A stretch of 64,000 nucleotides of DNA from Garcia nutans (GCA_947685225.1 CANTUV010000014.1:8556001-8620000); one strand, 5' to 3'. Counted from the first letter of the stretch, positions 45,541 to 58,463 are shown. A program made the numbers and translations. The notes: generated by a model from the sequence alone, not told the origin.

Positions 45541-45945
45541 ACTTTTATCCATTTTTACTTCTCCTAATCAAGCATATGGAAAAGAAGAGACAAGAAGACT
45601 GGACTGTAAGGAATATGCAACAGCTCATACATATATTTTGTGTAATTGCACTAAAGTTACTTTGTCTCTCAAGTAAGTATATAAATTACCTCCATTAAAA
45701 AATTTTTAAATTTATTATGTTTATTAATATTTTTTAATTATTTTTATTCCCATATCTTGAAGTATTTTCATCGAGTGGCTATGAGAATTGGATGAAGATA
45801 TTTCTGATTCTCAGATTGACAGGGAGATTGATAGACATTTCTCCAAATGGCTCAAAAAATATGTAGTTTGATTTCATATTTAACTTGTAATAAATATATT
45901 ATATATAATTAGATGTAAATATAATTATACTAAATTATACTTTAA

Positions 45946-46670
45946 TTGATTTTATGGGCACATGAGAATACTAAAGTTATAAATAATAAGTGCATATCAG
46001 ATCTGGCAAAGGGTCCATTGTCTATAGTGAAATGCTATGACATCCATTTCATGAATGAATTTAAATTTCACATAGAATCTCATTGCTCTGAAAGGTTCAC
46101 ATTGAACAATGAAGTTTGCATTAATGGGGCAAACTACAGTGAGACTTCATGTGACTACTACGATTGCTTAGTTGATATTGTTGAAGTCGAATATTTAACT
46201 TTACAAATTAAGCAAGTTGTCTTATTTAAATATGACTGGTATGACCATGTTGTTGAAATGATGATTCATAAAACATATAAATTGGTAGACTTCAACAAAC
46301 GAAGGACATATATAAGTATGAACCTTTTGTTTTGGCAATACAAGTTTCATAAGTTTACTATGTGCCATATCCTAATTTTAAACGAGATACAACTGATTGG
46401 TTAGTAGTTTGTACAATCAAAGCTCAATCAATTATTGATCTTCTTAAATCATCAAAAAAAATTTTGAACCAAGATACTGGCTATCCAGAATATGAATGTG
46501 ATTTTATGACTGAAATGGACATAATAGCAGGAGATGATTATCTAGGTCCTTTGAATGATCCAATCGATCAATTGGTTAATATTGATGCAGGGGATTCAGA
46601 ATCAGACCAAGATATACTATAATCAAGCTCAACGGATGAATTAAATTCAGAATACGAGGAAGTCTAGATA
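45946..46670 (+). pseudogene. CACTA DUF4216-type protein
   Basis: The frame 45946-46404 has 'NEFKFHIESHCSERFTLNNEVC', 'YYDCLVDIVEVEYLTLQIKQVVLFKYDWYD' (in part YDCLVDIVEVEY and VLFKYDWYD) and 'LVDFNKRRTYISMNLLF'. These match the DUF4216 domain at the C-terminus of plant CACTA polyproteins. A frameshift moves the end to 46362-46622: 'MPYPNFKRDTTDWLVV', then an acidic tail. It directly follows DUF4218, as is usual in these elements. Confidence 0.85.
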
Positions 46671-47266
46671 ATTTTTTTTCATTTATGTAATTATTAATTT
46701 ATTTCTTAGAATTAAATTAATTTTTTATTATATCTTTCTATGCATTCTTGTAATTAATGTAATTAATATAATTACATTAATTTTTATTATATTAGTGAAA
46801 TTAAATTAATTATATTTAAAAAAAATTTAAAAACAATTACCACCAACATTCAAATTTTGTTAGAAAACTTGCCTAAATTTCTTGACAAATTAGCAATATA
46901 AGTTAAATTATTAAATAAATAGATTAAAAAAATATTGATGACTTACCGAGTGAATTTTGAATATTTTGCTGAAGGATTGTCAATAAATCTTATTTTTTAA
47001 AAAATAATAAAATAATTTAGCAACAGATTGCACGCCAGCAAGTTACCAAAAGATTATGGTTCAAATTTCATGACCAAAACTTTTACTGATAAGTTATCAG
47101 TAATTATCAACTATTTATAATTTTAGCTGGCAAAGTTTTTCCCGAGAAGGAATTAGAGATAGGAATTTTCAATTGGAAATTTGTTAGTAACTATTTTTGC
47201 CAACAAATATTTTTGGATAACCGATGAAATTTTCTGCCAGTAATCTACTTGTTTTTTGTAGCGTTA

Positions 47267-48260
47267 AAATCGGTAGTAAATTGTGTTTTAACCATGGAAA
47301 TGAAATTCTTTAGTGGAATGAAAGTTTCTATTTTGTGTCCAAGGAAAAAGTCCAAGTAGCTCTACAATAATCATCAACTACAGTTAACACATAGTGTGCC
47401 CCAAATAATGATTGAGTGTGATAAGGCCTCCTAAAGATCAATATGCATAAGTTCAAAAATACCTATCGACCTTTTTCATCCCCTCACATTGTAATGAGTA
47501 CAATATCTTTTAGAATTGTCCAACCTTCTATCCTATTATATTGTCTCTTACTATTGTTGTCATTAGAATGAGACTCCTAGCTAAAATCCCTACCAAAACC
47601 TTTAGATGATGACTGACTTTTAACTTGCATTGCACATGAGTCTTCTGCCTCAATGTAATTGGTATGAACCTCCCTTTATTTCTCTACCCTTTAAGCCATA
47701 GAATATGCCTTTGAGACTACAGATTAGAGGAATTTGGTTTCTCATATGATTGTATTGATCATTTAGCCCATTAAAAACTGCACCGGCTTGTTCAAACTAT
47801 CTAAGTCAACATTCTCCTTTGTATTGCCATAGGTACACTCAAGACAACCTAACTCATCGTATAAATTCTTAGCCTAGTATAATAGGTCTTGACACTCAAG
47901 TTCTCTTGAGAGATTGAGCTAATATCTTTTTGCATTTTGTATATCAATGGACCATTGATCTCCCCATACCTACTAGCTAGTTCATACCAGAACTCCTTAG
48001 CATTACTACAGTATATAAAAGCTTTAACAAGATCTCTAGAGATCGAGTTCAAAAACTAGGATGTACCCATATAGTCCACCCTTTACCATATATAATACTC
48101 TTTTATTTCTTTATTAGGCATCATGATAAAGGCATACTTTGCATATAATTTGTTAATCATTCTAGCTTTATTTTTATTATTATCAATTGAATTTAATGAG
48201 TTTTTGTTGTAAAGGCTAGAATAATTCTTATCTTAAAGTTTGGCTTTGTAAAACATAAGT
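47267..48260 (-). pseudogene. Old minus-strand copia: integrase start and gag
   Basis: Minus strand, 3' to 5' along the window. The gag frame 48052-47849 is open: 'NSISRDLVKAFIYCSNAKEFW', 'RYGEINGPLIYKMQKDISSISQ', 'LSVKTYYTRL'. This is the plant copia gag_3-type signature. Just upstream, with one stop, come 'KEYYIW' and 'RVDYMGTS'. From about 47450 down to 47267 the integrase appears as 'LMHIDL', 'LFFLGHKIETFIPLKNF' and 'MVKTQFTTDF'. Protease and zinc knuckle between them are barely traceable. It continues at 4044-3881. This is the outermost and most decayed element. Confidence 0.8.
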
Positions 48261-48429
48261 TTTGAGTGCAATTTCAACAAAATATATAAAAGATGAAGAA
48301 AATGTAGATCAAAATAAAAAAGAGGCAAGACACACTCAAAATAGAAGGAAAAATAATTATAAGGGCGTGGAAATTTAAATTAGCACTACCTAAAGAAAAA
48401 ATAGAAGAAACAAATAGTTTCAAAACCAA

Positions 48430-49613
48430 GTTTAAGAACAAGGCCATAAGAATCTAGACCCATGGTCGTGCGAATGAATTTGCTACTACCTAAAGAAGAT
48501 TTTCGCACAGTTCGACATGGTACAATTATGCAGGCTGTGGGACTCAAAAGGCATGCTTGTATAATTGTTATGGCTGTTGAATATGCGATATTCTATAATA
48601 TTTTACCCTGATTATATTCCTAATTAAATTAGTTTAGAAGTCTCCACATTCTAGTCTTAATTAGTTTAAAAGTCCTAAAGACCATTATATATGCAAACTT
48701 CCACAATTATTCTCAATCATCATTAGTTCTACGTCAATTTTTCTTTTTTTTTTCATGATTTTCAAGGTTTTCTTAAAAGAGAAGGAGAAGGAAGCTTAGC
48801 TATTGAAGATATTCAAGCAAAATTCAAAAGCTCCATTCGATCCAAGTTATATTTTTCTTATTTCTACCTTTCTTTTCTTTTTCAAGTCAATTTTGATTTA
48901 ATGTTTCAATTCAATTTAGTTTTGTCTATTTTATTTAAAACTAAGAGTAACTAAACCCTAATTTAGGATTAGATAATTCAACTAGTTATTCTATGATGAA
49001 CTTCATGCATATTTATTTTAATAATTATTCTATTTAATTATTTTATTATCTTTGTGTTTAAAGCTACAATTATTTGGCTAATAATTAATAGATCTAAGAT
49101 ATTATATATTAGAACGAGAGTAGAAGCATAATATTAGTTTAAGGAGATAATAATTTTAAGTAGTTTTTGCTTAGAGATAAGAAAAACATTTAGGAGGTTG
49201 TTCAAAGATTCTCACAAAACTTAAAGAGTTGAATTAATTCTTGTAATCATAAGAGTAGACATAGGAATTAATATCAATATTAGTTTTAGGTAATGAGAGA
49301 GACTAGAAATTAAATTAGAAGAATTCAGTCAATAATCAAAGAAAAATAAAATTGAGTTAATAGCATAAATTAACAATTGAAGAAGTCTAACTCTGAGTTC
49401 AAAAATATAAGAGTTAAATTTAATAAGTTTTTAGTTTAATCAATTTAGCTTAATTAAAAATAAAATCAATTGAGTTTTCCAAAAAAATAAATAATCTAAT
49501 TATTTGGTACTTAGAATTAATAATTCCTCGTGGGAATAATACTTTACTCACACACTATATTACTCGACTGTGACATTGTGCACTTGCAGGAATAAGCTAA
49601 GTATAACGCAACA
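48430..49613 (+). repeat. Possible LTR fragment inserted in the old copia gag
   Basis: The plus strand has a promoter-like 'CCATTATATATGCAAAC' near 48682. At its end is 'ACTCACACACTATATTACTC' followed by 'TGACATTGTGCACTTGCAGG' and 'CGCAACA', a terminal style common in plant gypsy LTRs. It separates gag residues ending 'KLDGSCKM' (minus strand, about 49620) from those at 48260. I could not find the TG start or a matching target duplication. Confidence 0.4.
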
Positions 49614-50325
49614 CATCTTGCAAGAACCATCAAGCTTTATCTTGGCCGTTGGAGCAACTTTCATTGCTCTACTCTAAGAAAAATAGTTAGAGTCAATAAG
49701 AAAATAACTCACAAATATCATTGCTAAATGGTTCAAATTTTGCAAATGTAGTGGAGACGTCCTTTTGCTTGAACCACTTGAGGTTCACTAGTCACCTCTG
49801 CTTCATCTGTCATCATGTATGAATAGAACAAGCACCTTCTTCACAAGAATCTTATCAATTTGAGATTTTAGGCTTGGATTTGTAACTAAGATTTGACAAA
49901 TGATTGGTTTATAGCTATGGTTTACATATATATGCTTTCGAGATTCAAATGTGTGGTCAGGGTTAGGCTTCAATACAACAAATCTAAGGTTTTGACTATC
50001 AATCTGATGTATCTTCGATAGATATAAAACAAAGACTCAATATTTTGGAATTTTTCAGTTTCAAGTTATCAATTTGAAGCTAGGATTTGGTATTTGGATT
50101 TTTTATGACTTCAACTAAGAAACCCTCAAATGAATAGAGATATATTATCTTTCATGGCTATATTCCAGAATAAAGAGTAAACAAGAGAGAAAAAAGAACG
50201 ATTCTAGAGCTTTTGACAATAAACACTGAAATGGAAGCTTTCATATTCATGCAATGTTTGACATAAAGAAATGAAAATTAAATAAGGACTTAGATCATTC
50301 AACTCGCATTCTAAATCACTCTAAT
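49614..50325 (-). pseudogene. Old copia 5' untranslated region and gag N-terminus
   Basis: On the minus strand, from the half primer-binding site at 50325 downward, there is about 500 bp of non-coding leader. Then comes 'MTDEAEVTSEPQVVQAKG' near 49815-49760 and, after frame breaks, 'APTAKIKLDGSCKM' at 49660-49615. 'K-I-x-L-D-G-S' is the conserved start of plant copia gag. The left part is cut off by the LTR-like fragment. Confidence 0.6.
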
Positions 50326-53300
50326 TGTAATACCTTGCAATATACATATTTATATAATAATTAAATTTGATAATTAGGGTAGTAGAACAAAAATAATAAT
50401 AATAATAAATAAAATCAGAACTTATTAGTGGGTGTTATTATTAAAGTTAAATTATTATTAGTGAATTATTTATTAAATAAAAAATATATATTTAATACTA
50501 CTGTGGCTTGAACCTGGGATTAACGGAAAGAGTAGCATGTAAGTTTACCATTAGGTTATGTAGCTTATGCCTATTTATATAATACATTAAATAATATTTA
50601 AGTTATTAGTTATATTATTTATATAAAAATAGTAATGATAATAATTATAATTCAACAAATAAATAATTAAAGAGTAATATATTAATTAGAATAAGTATAA
50701 AAATAATAATTTTAACAATAAATAGGGTGGTTGTATAAAAATAAATAATAAAATAAGTAAATAATATAAAGAATAATTATTGAATCAACAATTAATATAA
50801 AAAACATAAATATATGATTAAAGTTAGAATTATCAAGTTAGTGGGAGACAAGATTAAAATTAGAATCATTAATATTATTAGTGGGTGACAAGATGACAAT
50901 AATTAAAAAAAAGTGTTGAATATTAAAGTTTGAATAAACTAGCTACCTAACCAAATTGAATATTAAAGTTTGAATCATTATTAATATTATATATTATAAT
51001 TATTAGAGTAACTGTGTTGGATTATCAGTATTATTAATAAATAAGCAAAGCAAATTAAAGAATAAATAGAATTTTGAAGAAATAAGAGAGGAAGAAATGG
51101 ACGAAGAGGGAAAGAGAGAATGAGAATTAAATAAGGGAAGAGAAAGAGAGGGAGAGAGAAATTAAAACAGAAATCAAAGAAGAGAGGGAAGGAGATTTCC
51201 ATCAGTTTTTTTTCACCTTCGATCTACCGTCTTTCGGTAATCGGAGAGTGACACGCGTCACACAGGGAGGACGGCCACCGTTTGAAGAGTCATCAGCCAC
51301 TTGAATCTCTACAAACGGCTGTTGGAGGTGGGAGAACGCGCCATACGAAACTGTTGTGGTGGCTAACGTCGTCGACCACTTTCGATGGCTTTTTTTTTTT
51401 ATCATTTTTGACATCCTTTTTCAGAGACAGGTATTTTTGAGACCCTCTCGTTATAAGTTTCAATTCGATATATCATTTGTTAATTTTGAAATATATATAT
51501 TAAATTAAATTTAAAATAAATATAATAATTAATTGATTTGACATAATATTAATATATGATTATTATGTACCTAGTTAAAGATTTATGAATTAAGTAAATT
51601 TAGAAAATATGATTTTAAGTAGTTGGTTAGTAGAATATGTTTTAAAAAAATGATGAACAGATAAACTAATAATCAAAATTATATTTGAATTAAGTTAATT
51701 ATTAATTTTAAGTATTAAATTAAAATTAATTAGTTAATTAATGAATTGAGTTAAATTATTATTTATTAGTTGATTATTTATTTAGAATTACTTATTTTAT
51801 CAATTGATCTAAATTAATCAAACACTAATTTAAAATTAATTATAATAATTATTTATCAACTTATAGAATTAATTAACGGTGTTTATATATATATATAATT
51901 AATTAATTAACCTATGAATTACGGTGTTATTATTATTATTATTATTAAGTAATGAGTTTATAAATTAAAGTGTTTATTTATTTAAATTAATTATTATTAT
52001 TATCATTATAAAATTAGTATAGTGATTAAGGTTATTATTATAAATAATAATTTAAAATAAAGGTGATTGAATAATATATTGATTAACTTAGTTATAATTA
52101 TTCCTATCATATAATTATTATTAATGTAAATAATTATTATCAATATGAGGATAAATAATTATTAAATAACCAAGTTAATAATTAATTTTTAATTTTTAAA
52201 TAGGTAAATTCAATATTGGATTGTTAAATGATTTAAATTAAGTAGATAATGTATTATGTTTAAAGTTTATAAAACTAATTACTTGCTTAAAATTTATATT
52301 AATATAATAAGAATAATCAAATTATTATTGTTATTATTTTTATTTAATTATTGTTATTAATATATTAATTTTTATTGTTATTTAAGAATGAACAATAGTA
52401 TTACTAAAACATAATTAATGTCAAGTAGTAGTTAATTATTAAGATTATTATGATTATAGTAATTAAACATTATTATTATTAAGATTATTATTAAATTTAT
52501 TATAATTATCATTATTAGTAAATTTTAATTTTCGTATTAATATTATTATTATTATTAATATTACTATAATTGTTATTATTATTGAAATTCAATATGAAAA
52601 AATAAAAAAATTAAAGTAAACAATACTATTCTATTTGGAGGATATTTTAGTTAAAAGCTTAATTGTTAAAAGAACTATTCCAGTAAATTCATAATATATA
52701 TTAAATTTAATTATATAAAATTTAAGTTTAATAAAATAATATATATATTAAATATATTTTTATTATCATTGTGATAAGTTAATACTTTTGAAAAACTAAA
52801 GTAAATAAATTATTAATTATAATTAAAGAATAATTATAAAATTATTCTCTTAGCGTTATTCAATATTAATTTATTATATAATTTAAATATTAAGTGGATT
52901 AAATAAATATTATTAAAGGTTTAATAAAATAAATTTATTAGTAATATTAATATTGTAATTATTAAATTATAAGAACAATTGAATTAAATTAATTGTATAT
53001 TGTAATATTTTAAATACTTAACATTTTTGGACATCCAACTTATAGTAAGTTGACAGAAGTTATATGAGACAATTAGATAAATATTATTGAAACTTCGTTA
53101 GAATTTGGGGATTGTATTATACACGTTTCTCATGTCATACATATCATAGTAGTTTGACAATTTTAGAATATTTTTTAGTTAATAATTAGTCTTATATCAC
53201 TCTAGGAGTATATTCAACAGTTGAGGTAAATCATAGAGCTGATACAGTTAGTTATACAAATTTAGTTTTTAGTTTAGGTGAGTGAATAATTATATAACCT

Positions 53301-54284
53301 TGGTATTTTATTAAATTATATATATATGATTTGTTAAAATTATTTTATGATGAAAATCACTTTATAAAGGAATTTGAAAGGATAAAATCTTATTTATGAA
53401 TATATTAAAATGAGAACAAATAATGATATGTTGACATTTGAATTATGAAAATGATAATATTTATTAATACAACTGAATAAATATTATGAATATACTCATT
53501 ATATATTTTTCTAATAGAGACACATGTGATGACATAGTGTTAAAAAAATTGACGGATTATGTTTATAATTATGATACTGTCTTTGAGACAACGTTTAGTT
53601 CACATATAGCCTTTGGGGCGTATATCATGTGATCGTCCTTTGGGAGCAACTCTGCACATGTGTATGGCCATGATTATTTGCTCTTGGTGCTATCATGCAT
53701 CATCATTGCGTCTAAGATGCCATATTTTACCCTTAGACTGCTAGTAAATATATATTTATTTGCGCCTAAGGTATTACATAATCTATGGACTATATATTTT
53801 GAGTGTATAAAGATATATATTTGATTTTATCAAGAATATTATGAATTTATATTTCACTAAGAAGGAAAGTTATTATGCAGTTGTATAAATTTTTATTAGT
53901 AAATATATATGAAAACTTGTTTGTTCCCCATTTATTATATAATTATCTTCTCACTGAGTGGTTGGACTCACTCTTTTAATATATTAATATTTTCAAATAT
54001 TTGTGGATATTTTAGGAGAATTTTCTTGCATTTCATTCCATCGGCATGTAGAAGAGGTTGAGCTAACATATTAATCTTATAGTTTGATCTTATTTAGAGT
54101 TATGTGTTTAATTATGGTAGATAATATTAAATATGTATTTAATGATAATATTATTAATTTTAATGATGAAGATACAATTAGACTTATGGTTATATATATA
54201 TATATATGAGATATAAAATATTCAATACGAAAGATGATTTTTATAGCAAAGTCCACTCTAACTTTGAAGAGTTAAAGTGTGACA
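50326..54284 (+). mobile_element. Very long gypsy-type solo LTR, 4.0 kb
   Basis: Begins TGTAATACCTTGC and ends AAAGTGTGACA, flanked by the perfect 5 bp duplication CTAAT (50321-50325 and 54285-54289). It is very AT-rich. A block near 53950-54030 ('CTCACTGAGTGGTTGGACTC', 'GGATATTTTAGGAG') resembles the transcribed part of chromovirus-type LTRs. No element domains are inside; the open frames 50987-51202 and 51202-51414 (minus) have no recognisable family. It disrupts the primer-binding site of the older minus-strand copia. Confidence 0.8.
50503..50570 (-). other. tRNA-like module inside the 4.0 kb LTR
   Basis: The minus strand contains an A-box-like 'CATAACCTAATGG' (50548-50560) and, about 34 bp further, a good B-box 'GGTTCAAGCC' (50505-50514), in tRNA-like spacing. 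The flanks do not pair into a convincing acceptor stem, so this is not an intact tRNA gene. It may be a decayed tRNA or SINE head, or an LTR-internal pol III-like promoter. Confidence 0.4.
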
Positions 54285-54293
54285 CTAATACCA
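54285..54293 (-). promoter_or_regulatory. Primer-binding site of the old minus-strand copia, split in two
   Basis: Read on the minus strand, TGGTATTAG here continues as AGTG at 50320-50317 once the solo LTR and one TSD copy are removed, giving TGGTATTAGAGTG. Compare TGGTATCAGAGC, complementary to initiator methionine tRNA. It directly follows the LTR end ...TTTTCACA (54294). Confidence 0.8.
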
Positions 54294-55130
54294 TGTGAAA
54301 ATCTAAATTTTAGGTGCTGGGTTAATAGGAAAATATAAGAAAAATGAAAAAGAATGAGAGAAAATCAAAATGAAAGTTCTAGAGTACTTATGCATATGAA
54401 AACTCAAAATTAGGACTGAGCATTAATCAATTAACGAACGGGCATTTAGTTAATCAACCAAACATTTGGTTCGTTATACCGACCATGTTAAGATGCAGTC
54501 GGTTTGATTGGAGAAATTGAGGTATATCATTTAACGGTTAACTGGTTCTAGCCAGTCGATTAACCGTTAACCGAAAATATTTTTTTAAAATCATTCATCC
54601 TATTCTAAAGAATTAAAAAATTAATTATCTTTATTAAAATATCAATTTATATGTACATTTATTATACATTTATTTTAATATAAAATATTTAGTAAATATT
54701 TTTAATAAAAATATTAAATATAGATATAATAAAAATTTATATTAATTAATTTAAGATACAATTCAGTTAAATATGTAAAATCAATCGATTTAATTTGATC
54801 AATTAACTATATCACCCGAAACTTAAAAACTATCAGTTTGATCAACAACAATATCCTCAAAACTGAATAAATGTACACTCCTGCTAAAAATACAAAACTG
54901 AGAAGCAATGTTTATATATGTACAATACAAATAATATAAAAGCCCTCCAAAGTTAATTTACAAACCTAAAATATTTACATTGCTGTATATTGCTATGTAC
55001 AAAAAGGTAATTAGCTGAATAATTTAACAAAATAAACACTTCTAGAGACCTCCAAAGTTCACAATCGCCAATATTAATTTATTTACCCTTTCCAGTCTCC
55101 AAAATTAATAATCAGTCTAGTAGTTCAAAA
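54294..55130 (-). repeat. 5' LTR of the old minus-strand copia
   Basis: On the minus strand the LTR ends CACA at 54294, right before the primer-binding site. A promoter-like 'CTTTTATATTATTTG' lies near 54930-54944. A MITE-like insertion (54411-54855) interrupts it. The outer end is not defined, and no second LTR of this element is in the window. Confidence 0.55.
54411..54855. mobile_element. GGTTAACC-type MITE-like insertion
   Basis: Starts TAGGACTGAGCATTAATC. It contains the inverted pair 'TTAACGGTTAACTGG' / 'CGATTAACCGTTAACCG' (about 54530-54575) and TCGGTTTGAT words typical of non-autonomous hAT elements. A possible 8 bp duplication is CTCAAAAT (54403-54410) versus CTCAAAAC (54856-54863). 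The right terminal inverted repeat is not recognisable, so the right end is uncertain. Confidence 0.4.
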
Positions 55131-57413
55131 AATAATAAATATTTGATAATTAGGAGTTGAAATTAAAATTTATAAAAATATATTTATATTTATATTTTAT
55201 ACATTATAGTAAATTTAATTACATATATAATTAATAATATTAGAGTTATATGGAAAAATTGTCTTGGAATTGTTTAGCATTACTTATTAATATCTTGAAA
55301 ATATAAATAAAACCATATTTCTAACGTTATTTAAAATATGTACTAATTTTTTAAAGTAAAAAAAAATCTGGAGACTACATTTTTTTAAAGAGGATAAACC
55401 TCAGGACTCCTGCAAACTTAACTTGTTTAGGGTAAGCAACACCTAACAAATCATGATCTATATATCTAATATGTAACTTGCAGCTACTATCCTGGAACCT
55501 TATGGACAAGAGTAGCATCTGGCCCTGCTACTATCGGAGAATCTCAACAACATTTTTGCCGTCCATCTCCCAGTGATCGAGACTCGTCCCTTGAAATACT
55601 CCCTATAGCTTAGCTCTCATAATGGTACATTTTTGGTTCATTAAAAAAGGTGTTTGGCTTGTAAATATAAAACCAACTTTAAAGGACAATTTCATAAACA
55701 AATTAACGTAAAAAGGATGAAAGGATGAATTATAAGGCATGTAAATAAAACAACAACCAAATGAGAAATAATTTGAATTACATTAATTAAAACCAATGAA
55801 ATGTAGGATATTTCCTCTGGTCCTTGAGAGTATTGAGAAAATCACACTCCTAAAATGAGAAAGAGATGAGAAAAAGAAAAATACACCCCTTTTTTCGATG
55901 TGAAAAACCAAAACCTCTATCTAGACTTGGATTAATTTAGAACTATTAAATTACACAATATGAAAGCAAAGAGGAATTCGTTAAATTGATAAGTATGGTT
56001 ATAGTTTTCTATTTACAAATGAATGATTAATCCAACTAAATTGAAGCTACGTATATGTGAATATGAATTAATTAGGAGTCATTTTGAATTTTTGCTTAGA
56101 ATAAACGAAAAATTATCATTAGATTCCTATTCAAGTTTTTCCTGCATTCAATGAACTAACACCACCTATGATTTAAAAAGAAAAAAAAAACACCACCTAT
56201 GATTTGACGCATGCATTATCCCATCTATCCCATCTAAAACTTTTAGCCACTAAATTACTTGAAATTTCAAAGGCAATAAAACTGCATTTATCATATTCAT
56301 TGAGCAAAACAGCTAGATAGACATTGATATTTTTCATTATATTTTAAATATGAATCATTTTAGATTTATAATCTTATAATTTTCAATTCATTTCTAAATT
56401 CTATTAATTTTTTTATAAAAATTAATTTAATAACAATTCAATTTACATAATCAATAATAACATAAAATTCTAAATAAATTATTATTCATAATCAAATAAG
56501 TGTGAACGTGTAATTTTTAAATTTAGTCATATACTATTTTTGTGATAGTGACGTATAAATATATAAAAAGAGACTTTGATTTAGGCTTTGACTATGGAAT
56601 TGCAAACAAATTAGAATTATTCCAAAAGGCAAAGTATGTATTGCTTTATTTTTTGTCAAAAAGATCAATTCAAAAGGAAACTCCCTTTTTTCAAAAAAAA
56701 AATTCTTTTAAGATATGTCAATGATTAAAATTAATTCCCAATTCAAAGACACCAAGATTTCTTTCTACTTTGTTGCATGATCTTATCTAATGCAACATCA
56801 TAATTAAAAATAGTACTATAAACAGAGCAAACTAGACTTAATTTACAAATTTTGGACAACATTATCATCATCTAAAAAAAGTATACGTGTTGAAATGAAG
56901 AAAAGTTAGCGGGGCCTATTAAATACACATAGTATTTCCCCCATATTCTCCTAAATTAATCTTTAATTGTTCTTTAATCAAATTAAAAAATAATAAATTT
57001 CTCTTGAATTTTTTAAAAACTAATTTTAAGCTAACAAAAAAACAAACTTGAAATATTATTTTTTTATATGCCAAAAAAAGTTGATGGTAGATTTAAGTGT
57101 AAGAAATATTCAATTATGAGCAATATCACGCAATTTTTTATGCTTATTTTTTTATATATATACATTTACTTCATTCCTCCCCATTCCTCCCATTATAAGA
57201 GTTATTTTTAAACAAAAATTATATTTCATTTAAAGTATCATTTTATAAAATTAATTAAAAATTAATTTCTTTATTTTTTTAGCAAAAACAAAAATTAAAT
57301 CAACTAATCATTGAACAAATAGAAAACACTTTTACAATATTTGCCAAGAAATTACATATACATCTAAAATTTGAGAAGGGTTTGTAACATGACATGAAGA
57401 ATAGTTCATGTTG
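55131..57413. other. AT-rich region without genes
   Basis: I see no gene or element ends. There is one local duplication at about 56158-56203, where ACACCACCTATGATTT occurs twice around an A-rich run. The 60-codon frame at 56542-56724 has no family signal and sits in AT-rich sequence. Confidence 0.6.
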
Positions 57414-57421
57414 TTCAAAGA

Positions 57422-58463
57422 TAGGGATATCAAAATGAGATATAACATGCGAATATGATATATAAAATATATAAAATTAGCGAATTAGAATTAATTTTTA
57501 ATAGGATAATCTTATAAACGGGTCAACTCATTTATCATATAATTTTAAACGGGTCATTAACAAGTTGACATGTAAATTCACTGCAATCTGTTTAACTAAA
57601 ATGACAATTCTTTTACAATTTAAAATTACGTCATTTTATTATTATTTATTCTAAAAGAATAAAAAATAAATCTTATATATTTATTATATTATTATAATTT
57701 TATTGTATAATGTATTATTATTTTATTTAAAAAAAGTTTATTTAAAATTTTAATTATTCTATTTAAAAAGTTATTAATTTCATCTAATTACTAAATTATT
57801 TTTTATTATTTTAATAATTTAATTATTCATTAATTTAAATTTAACTTTTTATGTCTTAGAAAACATTTTTTAAATTAAATTTTAAAAATTAAATAATCTT
57901 TCTGATTTAAATAATCTCATCTTTTATAATTTATATCAAATAATTTTTTTAATTTAGAATAAAATTTATAAAAAAAAATTAGAATAAAAATTAGAAAATA
58001 AAATAAAATTTTCAAAGAATTTTATTATAAAATTTGTATTATCTCCTAAATTCTTTTTCTTTATTACTAAATTTTAATACTAAAATATATTACACACATT
58101 ATTTATTTGTGCTATATATTTTATTTTTTGTGTATTGTTAAAATGTTTTTAATACATTTACATTTTTAAATTATTTTTAACCATAATTTTATTATATAAA
58201 TAATTTTTCAATTGATTATTTAAGAATATAAAATTATTTTAAATTAAAAATATTATATGAGTTAAGAGGATTGTATAGCCCATATATAACATATTTAAGT
58301 AAATTTATTATATGTGTCGTATTCGTATAATTCGCTCAATTTTGTATTGTGCTCATGTTGACATGATTAATAAATAGATTGTCTTCGTGTTGACCTTAAT
58401 TATATCACCAGAATATGTTAATCCAATATGAATATGATTTGTCTATCCATTTTGACACCCCTA
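57422..58463. mobile_element. Non-autonomous hAT element (1.04 kb)
   Basis: Ends TAGGGATATCAAAATG at the left and, on the minus strand from the right, TAGGGGTGTCAAAATG, giving 16 bp inverted repeats with two differences. A perfect 8 bp duplication TTCAAAGA flanks it (57414-57421 and 58464-58471), as expected for hAT. The interior is extremely AT-rich without coding sequence. Confidence 0.9.

Larger units (their letters stand above)
38516..47263 (+). mobile_element. CACTA DNA transposon, degraded, with nested solo LTR
   Basis: Left end CACTACAAAAAATA (38516-38529); right end reads CGCTACAAAAAACA on the minus strand (47250-47263). TSD TTA at 38513-38515 and 47264-47266, 3 bp as expected for CACTA elements. 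Both ends hold subterminal repeats with TTATCGAC/GTCGATAA words. The coding order is TNP2 transposase, DUF4218 and DUF4216 on the plus strand. Without the 3.1 kb solo LTR (39780-42896) the element is about 5.6 kb. The transposase is heavily broken, so it could at most be moved in trans. Confidence 0.92.

Noticed and set aside
50503..50570. A functional tRNA gene
   Set aside because: Boxes are present but acceptor and anticodon stems do not pair convincingly.
51202..51414. 70-residue minus-strand frame in the 4.0 kb LTR
   Set aside because: Less AT-rich than surroundings and looks protein-like at first, but no family is recognised and it lies inside a solo LTR.
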